A stretch of 64,000 bases of DNA, from positions 1,588,580-1,652,579 of the forward strand of contig NZ_KE150413.1 of assembly GCF_000411255.1 (NCBI RefSeq), read 5' to 3'. Of the stretch, positions 8,596 to 16,660 are shown piece by piece. The notes under the pieces are model-generated. The model did not search any database. It worked only from the letters and a program-made list of their open reading frames with translations, and was not told the origin of the DNA. Both the position numbers and the translations under genes were made by a program. The stretch's first letter is position 1, and each line of letters opens with the position of its first letter. This DNA comes from Paenibacillus sp. HGH0039 (lineage in GTDB: Bacteria; Bacillota; Bacilli; Paenibacillales; NBRC-103111).

Positions 8596-9051
8596 ATGAC
8601 AACTTTGACCCGAGTGAAAACTGTTACCCAATTAAATCATCTGGCCGCCGACTGGACGGTCCTTTCCATGAAACTGCGCAACTTCCACTGGTTCGTTAAC
8701 GGGCCTCATTTCTTTACGCTTCATGAAAAATTCGAAGAGTTTTACAACGAAGCGGCTCAGCATATCGATGAAATCGCGGAGCGGGTGCTGGCGTTGAAAG
8801 GCAAACCCGTGGCGACACTCGCCGAGACTTTAAAGCTGGCCCGTCTGCAGGAAGCTGCGGGCTCCGAAACCGCGGAGCAGATGGTAGAAGCCGTGCGCGG
8901 CGACTTTGAACTGCTTGTCGGGTTCCTTCAGGAAAGCATTACGGCGGCTGAAGAAGAAGGCGACGAGCCGACGGCGGATATGCTGACCGAACTGCAGGCA
9001 TCGCTTCAGAAACACGTTTGGATGCTGGGCGCCTTCCTTGGCCGCGCCTAA
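8596..9051 (+). CDS. dps: Dps family ferritin-like DNA-binding/iron-storage protein
   Basis: A 151-aa mini-ferritin that forms a dodecamer, oxidises Fe(II) with peroxide and shields DNA. The intersubunit ferroxidase signature is intact: HWFVNGPHFFTLHEKF followed by HIDEIAERV supplies the His, Asp and Glu ligands (about residues 30-65). Length is normal for the family and there is no long basic N-terminal tail. AAGGAGG lies just before ATG 8596. Monocistronic between two terminators; the palindrome at 8480 suggests peroxide-responsive control by PerR, whose gene is not in this window. Confidence 0.92.
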   Translation: MTTLTRVKTVTQLNHLAADWTVLSMKLRNFHWFVNGPHFFTLHEKFEEFYNEAAQHIDEIAERVLALKGKPVATLAETLKLARLQEAAGSETAEQMVEAVRGDFELLVGFLQESITAAEEEGDEPTADMLTELQASLQKHVWMLGAFLGRA

Positions 9052-9063
9052 ATTTTTCTTAGT

Positions 9064-9093
9064 AAAGGCAGGTTCCGCGGGACCTGCCTTTTT
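9064..9093 (+). terminator. Intrinsic terminator after dps
   Basis: AAAGGCAGGT (9064-9073) pairs with ACCTGCCTTT (9082-9091), with a T run. Confidence 0.9.
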
Positions 9094-9117
9094 GGCGTAC
9101 TTCCTACTTAAGTCCCG

Positions 9118-9145
9118 TCGACCGTTTGGAAGATTGTGCTATACT
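9118..9145 (+). promoter_or_regulatory. Candidate sigma-A promoter for the secreted hydrolase
   Basis: TCGACC (9118-9123), a 16-base spacer and TATACT (9140-9145). The -10 is good and the -35 weak. Confidence 0.45.
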
Positions 9146-9211
9146 GATAGATGGCGGCTGCTAGAAAGAGGCTGCTGGATTCTCCAACTATTTCAAAATT
9201 GAGGTGACCTC

Positions 9212-10909
9212 ATGAAAAAACATCTGCCAATCTGGCAATCCGCCGTGATTGCTTCCATGCTGCTCGCCGGTGCGGTACCCGCGGCTGCGGCTTCCGCAGG
9301 TACAGTTAACGCCGAAACAGCGGCTGCCGGACCCGTCTCCGCCTCCGATACGAACGCGGCGACCGTTCTCGCTCCTCTGCGTCTTGTAAGCGAAACGGCC
9401 GGAGCCAAGGTGGCCTGGAATAACGAAGAGCGTACCGTAACCTTATCGCTTGGGAGCGATACGATCACGCTTGCGATCGGAAAATCTACGGCCCTTATCA
9501 ACGATAAAGAAGTGGAACTAGGGGCTGCGGTCCAAATCAAGGACGATAAAACGTTCGTTCCTCTGAATTTTTTGACGGAGGCTTTGCACACGGCTGTTTC
9601 CTGGGACCCGCAAAACGGTAAGCTGATCATCCCGAAAGGGGACTTGAAAGCCGCGGCAAGCGCCTTTGCCAGTCACTGGCTGCAGGGAGAAAACGAGAGC
9701 GCGGTTTCTTATTTTAACTCAGATCTCAAAAAATCCCTCAATGCCAATCAGCTTACCTACATATCGCAGTACTACACCAACATGTACGGTCCGATAACCG
9801 GGCAGCTTGGGGCCGGAACGACAAGCAATTCCGTGCATGAAAATGTGTATTTGACCTACGAAACGCAGAGTACCCTGCCGTTCCAGATGACAGTCCGGTT
9901 CGACAAGCAGGACCGTATCGACGATTTATACATACCGCCCTACTATTCTCCGGATACTTATCGGAAACCGTCTTACGACGATTCCGGCGCTTATGTTGAA
10001 AAAGAGGTGACGCTCGGCGAAGGCAGACTCGCTCTTCCGGGCACGCTCACACTGCCGAGTAAACCGGGTCCGCATCCGGTTGTCGTCCTCGTTCACGGCT
10101 CCGGCGCCAACGACCGTGACGAGTCCATCGGCGGCTCCAAGCTGTTCCGCGATATGGCGGTCGGCCTGGCCGCCCAGGGAATCGCCACCCTCCGTTACGA
10201 GAAAGTGACGCGCGAGCACCCGTTCAAATCGGCTACGCCGGCTTTTACGGTACAGGACGAGACTGTAGCGGATGCCGTGTACGCCGTTAATCAGCTGGCG
10301 AAGACGGAGGGGATCGATCCCCAGCGCATTTTCGTAGCGGGTCACAGCCAGGGCGGGATGGTCGTTCCGCGCGTTATCGACGGAGTCAAGGACGTGAAGC
10401 TGGCCGGTGCCGTCGTACTGGCCGGACCGACCAACTCCATCGAAGACGTCGTGCTGGAGCAGTCCAAGTACCAGCTCGAAGTAAGCCGGGAACGCGGACT
10501 CGATACGAGCATACTGGAGCAGCAGGTCGCCTTCTGGGAGCAGCAGCTTAAGCTCATCAAAGATCCGCAATACTCCGTGGACAACCTCCCCAAAGATCTT
10601 GCGCTGAGCAACGCCTACTGGTGGATGGATTTCCGCAACTACTCCGCCTCCGAAATCGCTAAAAAACAGGACAAGCCGATGCTGATCCTGCAAGGGGATA
10701 ACGATGCCCAGGTGCTCGCTTATCATTTGGACAAATGGAAAGAAGCCCTTAAGGACCGCACGAACGTGGAGTATAAGCTGTATCCGAAGCTGAACCACGT
10801 ATTTGCGGAAGTTGACGAAAAATCGACCGGCGCCGAGTATAATGAACCGGCCAATACACCGGCTTCCGTTATCAAGGATATTGCTGATTGGGTGAAGAAA
10901 ACGAAGTAA
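9212..10909 (+). CDS. Secreted alpha/beta hydrolase with N-terminal copper-amine-oxidase-like domain
   Basis: A 565-aa exported protein in three parts. (1) A signal peptide (about residues 1-30, lysines then a hydrophobic stretch to AAAASA). (2) A copper-amine-oxidase N-terminal-like beta domain (about 50-145; KVAWNNEERTVTL and TFVPLNFLTEALHTAVSWD), a non-catalytic wall-associated stalk common in Paenibacillus, then a DUF3887-like alpha+beta segment (about 147-250). (3) A dienelactone-hydrolase-like alpha/beta hydrolase (about 265-565) with the oxyanion-loop HGSGANDRDE, nucleophile S379 in GHSQGG, acid D496 or D498 in LQGDNDAQ, and H529 in KLNHVF. It probably cleaves an ester at the cell surface; the substrate is unknown. 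It has its own promoter and a strong shared terminator. Confidence 0.85.
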   Translation: MKKHLPIWQSAVIASMLLAGAVPAAAASAGTVNAETAAAGPVSASDTNAATVLAPLRLVSETAGAKVAWNNEERTVTLSLGSDTITLAIGKSTALINDKEVELGAAVQIKDDKTFVPLNFLTEALHTAVSWDPQNGKLIIPKGDLKAAASAFASHWLQGENESAVSYFNSDLKKSLNANQLTYISQYYTNMYGPITGQLGAGTTSNSVHENVYLTYETQSTLPFQMTVRFDKQDRIDDLYIPPYYSPDTYRKPSYDDSGAYVEKEVTLGEGRLALPGTLTLPSKPGPHPVVVLVHGSGANDRDESIGGSKLFRDMAVGLAAQGIATLRYEKVTREHPFKSATPAFTVQDETVADAVYAVNQLAKTEGIDPQRIFVAGHSQGGMVVPRVIDGVKDVKLAGAVVLAGPTNSIEDVVLEQSKYQLEVSRERGLDTSILEQQVAFWEQQLKLIKDPQYSVDNLPKDLALSNAYWWMDFRNYSASEIAKKQDKPMLILQGDNDAQVLAYHLDKWKEALKDRTNVEYKLYPKLNHVFAEVDEKSTGAEYNEPANTPASVIKDIADWVKKTK

Positions 10910-10930
10910 GGCGCTGTGCCGTAAACTATA

Positions 10931-10974
10931 AAAGCCTGCACGGAAGGAAATTTCCTCTTCCGTGCAGGCTTTTT
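10931..10974. terminator. Bidirectional terminator between convergent genes
   Basis: A 15-base stem beginning AAAGCCTGCACGGAA pairs with 10958-10972 and has A and T runs on its two sides, serving the hydrolase (+) and the nitronate monooxygenase (-). Confidence 0.9.
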
Positions 10975-10995
10975 GCGTGAATAGGCGGCTTGCGA

Positions 10996-12111
10996 TCAAA
11001 GCTTCCGTCCGCTTATCCGGTTCAGCACCTCGCCGGTTTCCCGTACCAGCTCTTCGATGATCTGAGCGGCTCCGTTATGTTGGGCGAGAGATGCGGCCTG
11101 ACCCGCCCACATGGCCATATAGGCCGGATTGCCCGCTTTGGCGGCGCTTCGTCTGATCCCCTGAGTGAGGGTGTTCTGCGCGGGATAGGAGGGGAGCCGG
11201 CTTTCCAAAGGCTGAAGCTCATCCAGCAGCGCCGTCCGGATGCCGCGGGCATGCTTGCCGGACACCGCTCGCGTGAGCACGGTGGACTCGTCGCTTGCGG
11301 AGAGCACGGCTTCCTTGTGGACGGCGTGGGCCCCGCTCTCCACGCAGGCGAGGAACGCCGTGCCGAGCTGCACGGCGTCCGCCCCGAGGGCCAGCGCGGC
11401 GGCTATGCCGCGGCCGTCCATGATGCCGCCGGCGGCGATGACCGGCACACGGACGCGGTCCGCGATCTGCGGCACGAGAGCCATCGTGCCGATGAGCGGC
11501 GGCTCGCCGTCGTTCTCGCGCGGAAACGTGCCGCGGTGGCCGCCGGCTTCGCTGCCCTGGGCGACGATCGCGTCGACACCGGCTTCTTCCAGCGCGGCGG
11601 CTTCCCGCACGGTCGTCGCGGTGCCGATCGTCCGGATGCCGAGACGCGCGCATTCCGCGAGAGTAGCCGCATCCGGCACGTCGAACGTGGAGCTGAATAC
11701 CGGGACCCTCTCCTCCAGGAGGACGGCGAGCTGTTCCCGGTACGATTCGCTCCACACGGCGGGAGGCCGCTCCTCGCGGGTGCCCGTTTTCTCGCGCAGG
11801 GGAGCAAGCAGCCGCCACGCTTCGTCGGCTTTTTGCCGCTGTTCCTGTTCATGAGGGCCTTGCCCGGGCTCGGGCAGAATGAACAGGTTCACGGCAAAAG
11901 GGCGGCCCGTCCGGCTGCGGATTTCCCGGACGGCGGCGGAAATCTGCTCCGGCGTCATGTAGCCGGCGCCGAGCGTCCCGAGGCCGCCGGCTTCGGATAC
12001 GGCGGCTACGAGGGCCGGCGTCGTGCTTCCGCCGGCCATTCCGGCCTGGATGAGGGGATAGCGGATTTGAAAAAGCGTGCAAATCCGGTTGGAGCGGTTG
12101 GAAGGATTCAT
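10996..12111 (-). CDS. Nitronate monooxygenase (2-nitropropane dioxygenase family)
   Basis: A 371-aa FMN-dependent TIM-barrel enzyme that oxidises alkyl nitronates such as propionate 3-nitronate. Seen: YPLIQAGMAGGSTTPAL at the N-terminus, GGLGTLGAGYM for the first FMN contact, QGSEAGGHRG containing the catalytic-loop His, then PVIAAGGIMDGRGIAAALALGADAVQLGT, the classic phosphate-binding region of the family. Length is normal. ATG at 12111 has only a weak GAGG site. A long plus-strand open frame overlies the gene but is a GC-driven shadow. Transcribed alone, convergent with the hydrolase. Confidence 0.9.
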   Translation of the reverse strand: MNPSNRSNRICTLFQIRYPLIQAGMAGGSTTPALVAAVSEAGGLGTLGAGYMTPEQISAAVREIRSRTGRPFAVNLFILPEPGQGPHEQEQRQKADEAWRLLAPLREKTGTREERPPAVWSESYREQLAVLLEERVPVFSSTFDVPDAATLAECARLGIRTIGTATTVREAAALEEAGVDAIVAQGSEAGGHRGTFPRENDGEPPLIGTMALVPQIADRVRVPVIAAGGIMDGRGIAAALALGADAVQLGTAFLACVESGAHAVHKEAVLSASDESTVLTRAVSGKHARGIRTALLDELQPLESRLPSYPAQNTLTQGIRRSAAKAGNPAYMAMWAGQAASLAQHNGAAQIIEELVRETGEVLNRISGRKL

Positions 12112-12364
12112 GATCGGGAGCCTCGCTTTCTGATCTGTTTTTTTGCGGGCACGGTTGACTGCTGATTGGCTGCAGGGGGGATCTTTTTAAGAAAAAAATA
12201 GGGCTATGCGTTTATCCCGGCCCGGCGTCTATAATTCAAGCGGATGTTATAAGTATACCTCGGTTGGAACAATTTTGCTGCCGGGCGGCGGGCAAGCAAT
12301 TGCCATCTGCGCGTGGTATACTAATACCTATTGCAGATGTTTATCAACCAGAGGAGTGATCCCG

Positions 12365-13366
12365 ATGAAGGCGGTACAGATCAAACAATATGGCGGACCG
12401 GAAGAGCTGTATATCGGGGAAAGGCCGGACCCCGTTGCGGGCGAAGGCGAATTGCTTATCCAAGTGAAGGCGGCGGGTCTCAACCGTGCGGATCTAATGC
12501 AGCGTGAAGGCAAGTACCCGGCGGTTCCGGGGGAATCGGACATACTCGGCCTGGAAATGGCAGGCGTTGTTATAGGGGTAGGAAGCGGCGTTACCGGCTG
12601 GAGAGAAGGCGAGCGGGTCTGTGCGCTCCTTCCCGGGGGTGGTTATTCCGAGCGGGTAGCCGTTCCTGCCGGCATGGCGATGCGGCTGCCGGCTAATCTG
12701 AGTTATGCGGAAGGAGCGGCTATTCCGGAGGCATTTCTGACGGCTTATCTGAACCTCGTTAAACTGGGGGGGATGACGGAAGGAGACTACGTGCTCATTC
12801 ATGCAGGCGCAAGCGGGGTCGGTTCGGCTGCGATTCAGCTGGCCCGGGAATTCGGGGCTCATGCTCTGGTGACGGCGGGCTCAAGCGAAAAGCTTGAATT
12901 TTGCCGGGAGCTTGGCGCGGAAGGCGGCTGGAATTACCGCGAAGGATCGTTCGTCCCTTGGCTTAACGAGGCGACAGGCGGACACGGCAGCGATATTGTC
13001 CTTGATCTCGTGGGCGCCCCGTATTTTACGGACCATCTGGCCGGCGCCGCCGTAGGCGGACGTATCGTCCTCGTGGGCATGACGGGCGGTTCCGAAGTCC
13101 CGATGGAGAGCTTTGATTTGAATCCTCTGCTCATGAAAAGGATTTCCATCATCGGGTCCACGCTGCGCAGCCGCAGCCGCGAGGACAAAATCCGGCTGAC
13201 CCAGCAGTTCTGGCAGCAGGCCGGTCCGGGCTTCGCGGACGGTGCTCTCCATCCGGTCGTAGACCGGATTTTCCCGTGGAGCCGTGTGCGTGAAGCCCAC
13301 GAGTGGATGGAAGCGAACCGGAACAAAGGCAAAGTGATTCTGGATATTACCGCGGATGCAGAATAA
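12365..13366 (+). CDS. NAD(P)H:quinone oxidoreductase-like MDR-family enzyme
   Basis: A 333-aa zinc-free medium-chain dehydrogenase/reductase of the quinone-oxidoreductase (PIG3-like) group, which reduces quinones or enones with NADPH. Signs: GroES-like N-domain with GLNRADLMQREGKYP and GLEMAGVV, no structural-zinc Cys cluster, and the nucleotide-binding loop HAGASGVGSAAIQLA (about 145-160). The start is set at ATG 12365, with AGAGGAG ten bases upstream; an earlier in-frame GTG/ATG region lacks a ribosome site and family similarity. Followed by a strong terminator. Stands alone. Confidence 0.88.
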   Translation: MKAVQIKQYGGPEELYIGERPDPVAGEGELLIQVKAAGLNRADLMQREGKYPAVPGESDILGLEMAGVVIGVGSGVTGWREGERVCALLPGGGYSERVAVPAGMAMRLPANLSYAEGAAIPEAFLTAYLNLVKLGGMTEGDYVLIHAGASGVGSAAIQLAREFGAHALVTAGSSEKLEFCRELGAEGGWNYREGSFVPWLNEATGGHGSDIVLDLVGAPYFTDHLAGAAVGGRIVLVGMTGGSEVPMESFDLNPLLMKRISIIGSTLRSRSREDKIRLTQQFWQQAGPGFADGALHPVVDRIFPWSRVREAHEWMEANRNKGKVILDITADAE

Positions 13367-13402
13367 CTAAATCGGCGGTATAGAATCAGTTAAAAAACGG
13401 AG

Positions 13403-13441
13403 AAGCACTCTAACTATAAAATTTAGTTGGAGTGCTTTTTG
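13403..13441 (+). terminator. Intrinsic terminator after the quinone oxidoreductase
   Basis: AAGCACTCTAACTA pairs with TAGTTGGAGTGCTT, with a T run at the end. Beyond it the sequence becomes very AT-rich to 13595. Confidence 0.9.
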
Positions 13442-13595
13442 TTATATCATTCTATTTCAATAATATTACTTACAAATAAATTTATAGGTTATTAAGACTA
13501 TATTTAAAAAATATATAGTTTATTTTATGGGTATATAGTATTATTATAATAAATAAATAAATAAAAACATAGTATTAGTGGAGGAAAAATTAAAA

Positions 13596-15278
13596 ATGAT
13601 TAAAAAACTGAGTTTATTTTCGTTTCTTTTGGCTTTTTTTATTTGTGTTGTTAGTCAAAATGAAGCCGCTGCGGCAGGAACTTATTCAGGCGGCTTATTG
13701 GATAATGTTCCTTTAAAGACGGGTCCTACATTTCTGCAACCGACAGGCGCCGATGTAAAAGAAATAACGGATGGCGATCCTTCAACCAAATATTACATGA
13801 AAGACCCGTTGGTCTGGCACAAATTTGAGGAAGAACAGACTATTGGTGCGGTAATTGTAAATGCTAAAGGGGCCAAAGTTGAATTTTACAATTCTAATGG
13901 AGAGTGGCTGGATACTTATACTCCCGTTTTGAACGACGCTGTTGAATCTCTTCCTAAACCTGTGGAACACGTATCGATTATCGCCTTGAAACATCCAGGC
14001 TACAATGTATTCGAGTGGAACGTTTTTAAAAAGGCAATTTACAAAGCAGAGCCCACAATGATTACTTGGATACAGGCGGGAGACAAATCAGTAGATTTGG
14101 ATTGGAAAGCGACCGGGGCCGAATCCTATAATGTGAGAAGATCCGCTTCACCTGGCGGGCCGTATGCTCTGCTCGCGAATGTTAAGGGAACTGCCTATGC
14201 CGATGAGTCTGTAGTGAATGGAACAACATATTATTACGTAGTAACTTCCGTAAATGCGGCCGGAGAAAGTGCTCCCTCTTTAGAAAGATCGATAAAACCG
14301 GAAGCGACAATCTACACCGGGGGATTATTGGATCGTAAAGTGCTGGATTTGGGTACAACCTACGGCAAATCTACGGGAACTACCCGAATTATGACTGATA
14401 ACGATCAATACAGCATGCAGCTTGTCCGCGGAATGGCCTGGTATTCTTTTAAGACTCCAGTGAATATTGAGTCGATCATTGTCTATGGCGCTCCGGGCTC
14501 AAAAATAGAATTTTATGACGCGAATAACAACCAAATCGGCGATGCATTTGTACCGACTTTGAACAATAAAATAGAAAATTTACCGTCTCCCATGGAAAAG
14601 GTGACCTCGGTAGTGCTTAAACATACGGAAGGTAACTTCCGTGAATGGAACGTCTTCGGCAAAGCCGTCGAGCCGCCGGTTGCCGCTCCGCTTAACCTGA
14701 CAGCCGCGGGCGGGGACAAGAAAGTTACGCTTGCCTGGAACAGCGTGAACAATGCGACGAGCTACAATGTTAAACGCAGCACAACCGCAGGCGGTCCGTA
14801 CGTAACCGTCGGCTCAGTTACGGGTGCGACGTATACGTACACCGATACAAATGTCGTCAACGGCACGACTTACTACTATGTAGTAACGGCGGTAGCCCCA
14901 GCGGGAGAGAGCGCACCGTCCAACGAAGCGTCCGCCACTCCTAAAGCGGGAGATGTAGTCGTTCCGCCGGAGGAAGAATCCGGTGACAGCGCCATTCTCG
15001 TCATTACGCTTAACAACGGAACCGAGAAAGAGTACGATCTTTCCATGAACGAAGTTAACGCGTTTATCGCGTGGTACGAAGGCCGCGCGGCCGGCAAAGG
15101 CCCGGTTATGTTCGCGATCGACAAGCACGAGAACAACAAGGGACCTTTCAAAAACCGTAAGGATTACATCCTGTACGACAAAATCATTACGTTCGAAGTG
15201 AACGCCTATGATAACGGCAAAGGCGAAAACGGCGGAACCACGCCTCCGGTTAATCCAGAAGACCCTAGCGAGCTTTAA
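13596..15278 (+). CDS. Secreted protein: two [119-aa module + FN3] units plus C-terminal domain
   Basis: A 560-aa exported protein. Signal peptide residues 1-27 (MIKKLSLFSF... then AAAAG). Architecture: module 1 (29-147), FN3-like domain 1 (about 150-238), module 2 (239-357), FN3-like domain 2 (about 361-450), a short linker, a C-terminal alpha/beta domain (about 465-540, SAILVITLNNGTEKEYDLS) and a Pro/Gly/Glu tail. The modules have a discoidin-like feel (ITDGDPSTKYY; EFY; LKH; EWNVF) but I cannot name them. No catalytic motif, LPXTG or SLH domain was seen. ATG 13596 follows GGAGG at 13580-13584. The gene is AT-richer up to about 14,640 and GC-richer after, and the leader is extremely AT-rich, suggesting recent acquisition or recombination. 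A role in carbohydrate or surface binding is inference. Confidence 0.8.
   Translation: MIKKLSLFSFLLAFFICVVSQNEAAAAGTYSGGLLDNVPLKTGPTFLQPTGADVKEITDGDPSTKYYMKDPLVWHKFEEEQTIGAVIVNAKGAKVEFYNSNGEWLDTYTPVLNDAVESLPKPVEHVSIIALKHPGYNVFEWNVFKKAIYKAEPTMITWIQAGDKSVDLDWKATGAESYNVRRSASPGGPYALLANVKGTAYADESVVNGTTYYYVVTSVNAAGESAPSLERSIKPEATIYTGGLLDRKVLDLGTTYGKSTGTTRIMTDNDQYSMQLVRGMAWYSFKTPVNIESIIVYGAPGSKIEFYDANNNQIGDAFVPTLNNKIENLPSPMEKVTSVVLKHTEGNFREWNVFGKAVEPPVAAPLNLTAAGGDKKVTLAWNSVNNATSYNVKRSTTAGGPYVTVGSVTGATYTYTDTNVVNGTTYYYVVTAVAPAGESAPSNEASATPKAGDVVVPPEEESGDSAILVITLNNGTEKEYDLSMNEVNAFIAWYEGRAAGKGPVMFAIDKHENNKGPFKNRKDYILYDKIITFEVNAYDNGKGENGGTTPPVNPEDPSEL
13680..14036 (+). repeat. Coding repeat, copy 1 of the 119-aa secreted module
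   Basis: Encodes 119 residues from TYSGGLLD to EWNVFKKA. The copy at 14310-14666 has exactly the same length and shares the GGLLD start, EFY, LP.P.E.V, LKH and EWNVF.KA landmarks. Confidence 0.8.
14310..14666 (+). repeat. Coding repeat, copy 2 of the 119-aa secreted module
   Basis: Encodes 119 residues from IYTGGLLD to EWNVFGKA, 630 bases downstream of copy 1. Each copy is followed by an FN3-like domain ending GESAPS, so the duplicated unit is module plus FN3. Confidence 0.8.
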
Positions 15279-15313
15279 TCGGAACTTCAGCGGAAAAAGA
15301 TAAGCTTTCACGG

Positions 15314-15355
15314 CAAGAGGCCCTTGATCAGGTAAAGACGATCAAGGGCCTCTTG
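15314..15355. terminator. Bidirectional terminator, 16-bp perfect stem
   Basis: CAAGAGGCCCTTGATC (15314-15329) pairs perfectly with 15340-15355. It lies between the secreted FN3 gene (+) and the YibQ-like gene (-). Confidence 0.85.
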
Positions 15356-15390
15356 TTTACTATCGTGCGCTGCTTACTGCCTTCCATGCC

Positions 15391-15449
15391 AGCGTCTCAT
15401 AACGGCTCGGGTCATCCATTCCTTATCCGGAAATAAGGTCGGAGACGCT
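15391..15449. other. Structured intergenic element
   Basis: AGCGTCTC (15391-15398) can pair with GAGACGCT (15442-15449) and encloses a second hairpin CCTTAT/ATAAGG (15421-15426 with 15433-15438). It lies just downstream of the YibQ-like gene on the minus strand. No T run follows, so it is not an ordinary terminator. Confidence 0.4.
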
Positions 15450-15458
15450 CCAGCTTGT

Positions 15459-16274
15459 TCACGGAGCCGTTTCAGGAGCGGGAGGCTTCTTGTATAACTC
15501 GCTGAGTTTAACGAAGGACAGGGTGTCCTTCAATTTCGGCAGCGTATCCCTCAGGGCCGAGGCCGTTATTTCTCCCTTGGCCCCGACGTGGCCGATGGCG
15601 ATGCACGGCTGATGCGCTTTGGAATGGGAGCCGATCAGCTGAATCTGCTGGGTTACTTTGCTTTTCGTATGGATATCATCCAGAAAAAGATGGTTTTCCA
15701 AACAAGGCACGCCGGCTTTTTTGGCCTCCCGGCAGGCGATGCTCCGGTAATTCGTATGGCTGTCCAGAAAGAAGAGCCCTCTTTCTCGCAGCACCTCCAT
15801 CACAAGCCGCATCACGCGTTCATCGCCGGTCGCCTTGGAGCCCATATGATTGTTCACTCCGATCGCGTGCGGGATATCGTCAATGGCGGCGTTGACCCGT
15901 TTGCGCACCTCGGCATCGCTCAGATCCGTGGTAATGACACCGGGACCTAGCCAGCTTTTACGGCCGCTGAGGGGCTCCATCGGAAGATGGACGATTACGT
16001 CGTGTCCTTTGCCGAACGCTTTCTCGGCATCGCTGTGCGAGGAAGGGAGAAACGGCATAACGGCGGCCGTAATCGGAAAAGGCAAATCCAGAATCGCTTC
16101 GGTGCCTTTCATGTTGTTGCCGAGGTCGTCGATGATGATGGCGGCCTTTCTGACTGCTGGGGGTTCGTCCACGTGTGCCGACGCAGCGCCTTCGAGTCCT
16201 GTACATATGGACAAGCCTGCAAGCAATAGAGTCAAAACGAGCAGACGGCGGGACCGGAACCGGATACCAGGCAT
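15459..16274 (-). CDS. Divergent polysaccharide deacetylase family protein (YibQ/DUF610)
   Basis: A 271-aa exported protein of the NodB-like barrel superfamily. Signal peptide residues 1-33 (RSRRLLVLTLLLAGLSICTG), then the barrel opens with KAAIIIDDLGNN, whose IDDLG pair is the family hallmark, followed by HDVIVHLPMEP, GVNNHMGSKAT and LFFLDSHT. These keep Asp and His residues equivalent to the metal site of true deacetylases, but activity on polysaccharide has not been shown for the family as I know it. The minus-strand start ATG at 16274 follows GGGAGG. It is divergent from the CorC gene; the structured element at 15391-15449 lies right after it. Confidence 0.82.
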   Translation of the reverse strand: MPGIRFRSRRLLVLTLLLAGLSICTGLEGAASAHVDEPPAVRKAAIIIDDLGNNMKGTEAILDLPFPITAAVMPFLPSSHSDAEKAFGKGHDVIVHLPMEPLSGRKSWLGPGVITTDLSDAEVRKRVNAAIDDIPHAIGVNNHMGSKATGDERVMRLVMEVLRERGLFFLDSHTNYRSIACREAKKAGVPCLENHLFLDDIHTKSKVTQQIQLIGSHSKAHQPCIAIGHVGAKGEITASALRDTLPKLKDTLSFVKLSELYKKPPAPETAP

Positions 16275-16504
16275 AATCGCATTCCTCCCGGCGGTAATTT
16301 TTTTGATGCCGTTCTTTTTTTAATATGGGAATGCCTGACGAAAGTTATGCGGGGAGCAGAAAAAGGAGGCTGCAACGGTGCCGAAAATGGTATAAATTCC
16401 AAGCCGCGGCGAATAGCATGGAGTAAATCCTCAAAAATTGCGAAAGGGGTGTCACAATCCGGACGATGCTCCGGTTCGCGCCTTTATGCTGGCTATCCCT
16501 GGCT

Positions 16505-16534
16505 TTGACTTCAAAAACCGCGAGACGCTATACT
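16505..16534 (+). promoter_or_regulatory. Sigma-A promoter for the CorC/HlyC gene
   Basis: TTGACT (16505-16510), an 18-base spacer and TATACT (16529-16534). The 16275-16629 gap between the divergent genes otherwise holds this promoter, a leader of about 90 bases and the two ribosome sites described below. Confidence 0.75.
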
Positions 16535-16582
16535 GTAAAGTAGGAAGGACTCAAACCTTTTTTGATCTTTCATTTTTCAACT

Positions 16583-16660
16583 TAAAAGGAGGTGTACCTG
16601 TCTGCTTCCAAGAGGCGGATAGGGATTAATTGGATAGTGACCCTTTACCAGTGTTACTGA
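16583..16660 (+). promoter_or_regulatory. Strong ribosome site and possible leader peptide overlapping the CorC start
   Basis: TAAAAGGAGGTG at 16583-16594 lies 37 bases before the only usable start of the CorC gene (TTG 16630), too far to serve it directly. A CTG (16598) or GTG (16592) behind it would read a 20-22-codon basic peptide (SASKRRIGINWIVTLYQCY) ending at 16660, inside the CorC reading frame. This may couple translation of the two frames or may be a misplaced site. Confidence 0.3.

Noticed and set aside
10990-12165. Long plus-strand open frame (about 390 codons) opposite the nitronate monooxygenase gene
   Set aside because: The minus-strand frame encodes a complete, recognisable enzyme; the plus-strand translation is Arg/Gly/Ala-rich without motifs and arises from GC-rich third positions.
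16438-16629. 63-codon open frame directly upstream of the CorC gene
   Set aside because: It contains the corC promoter within it, lacks a ribosome site and has no recognisable sequence; it is leader DNA.
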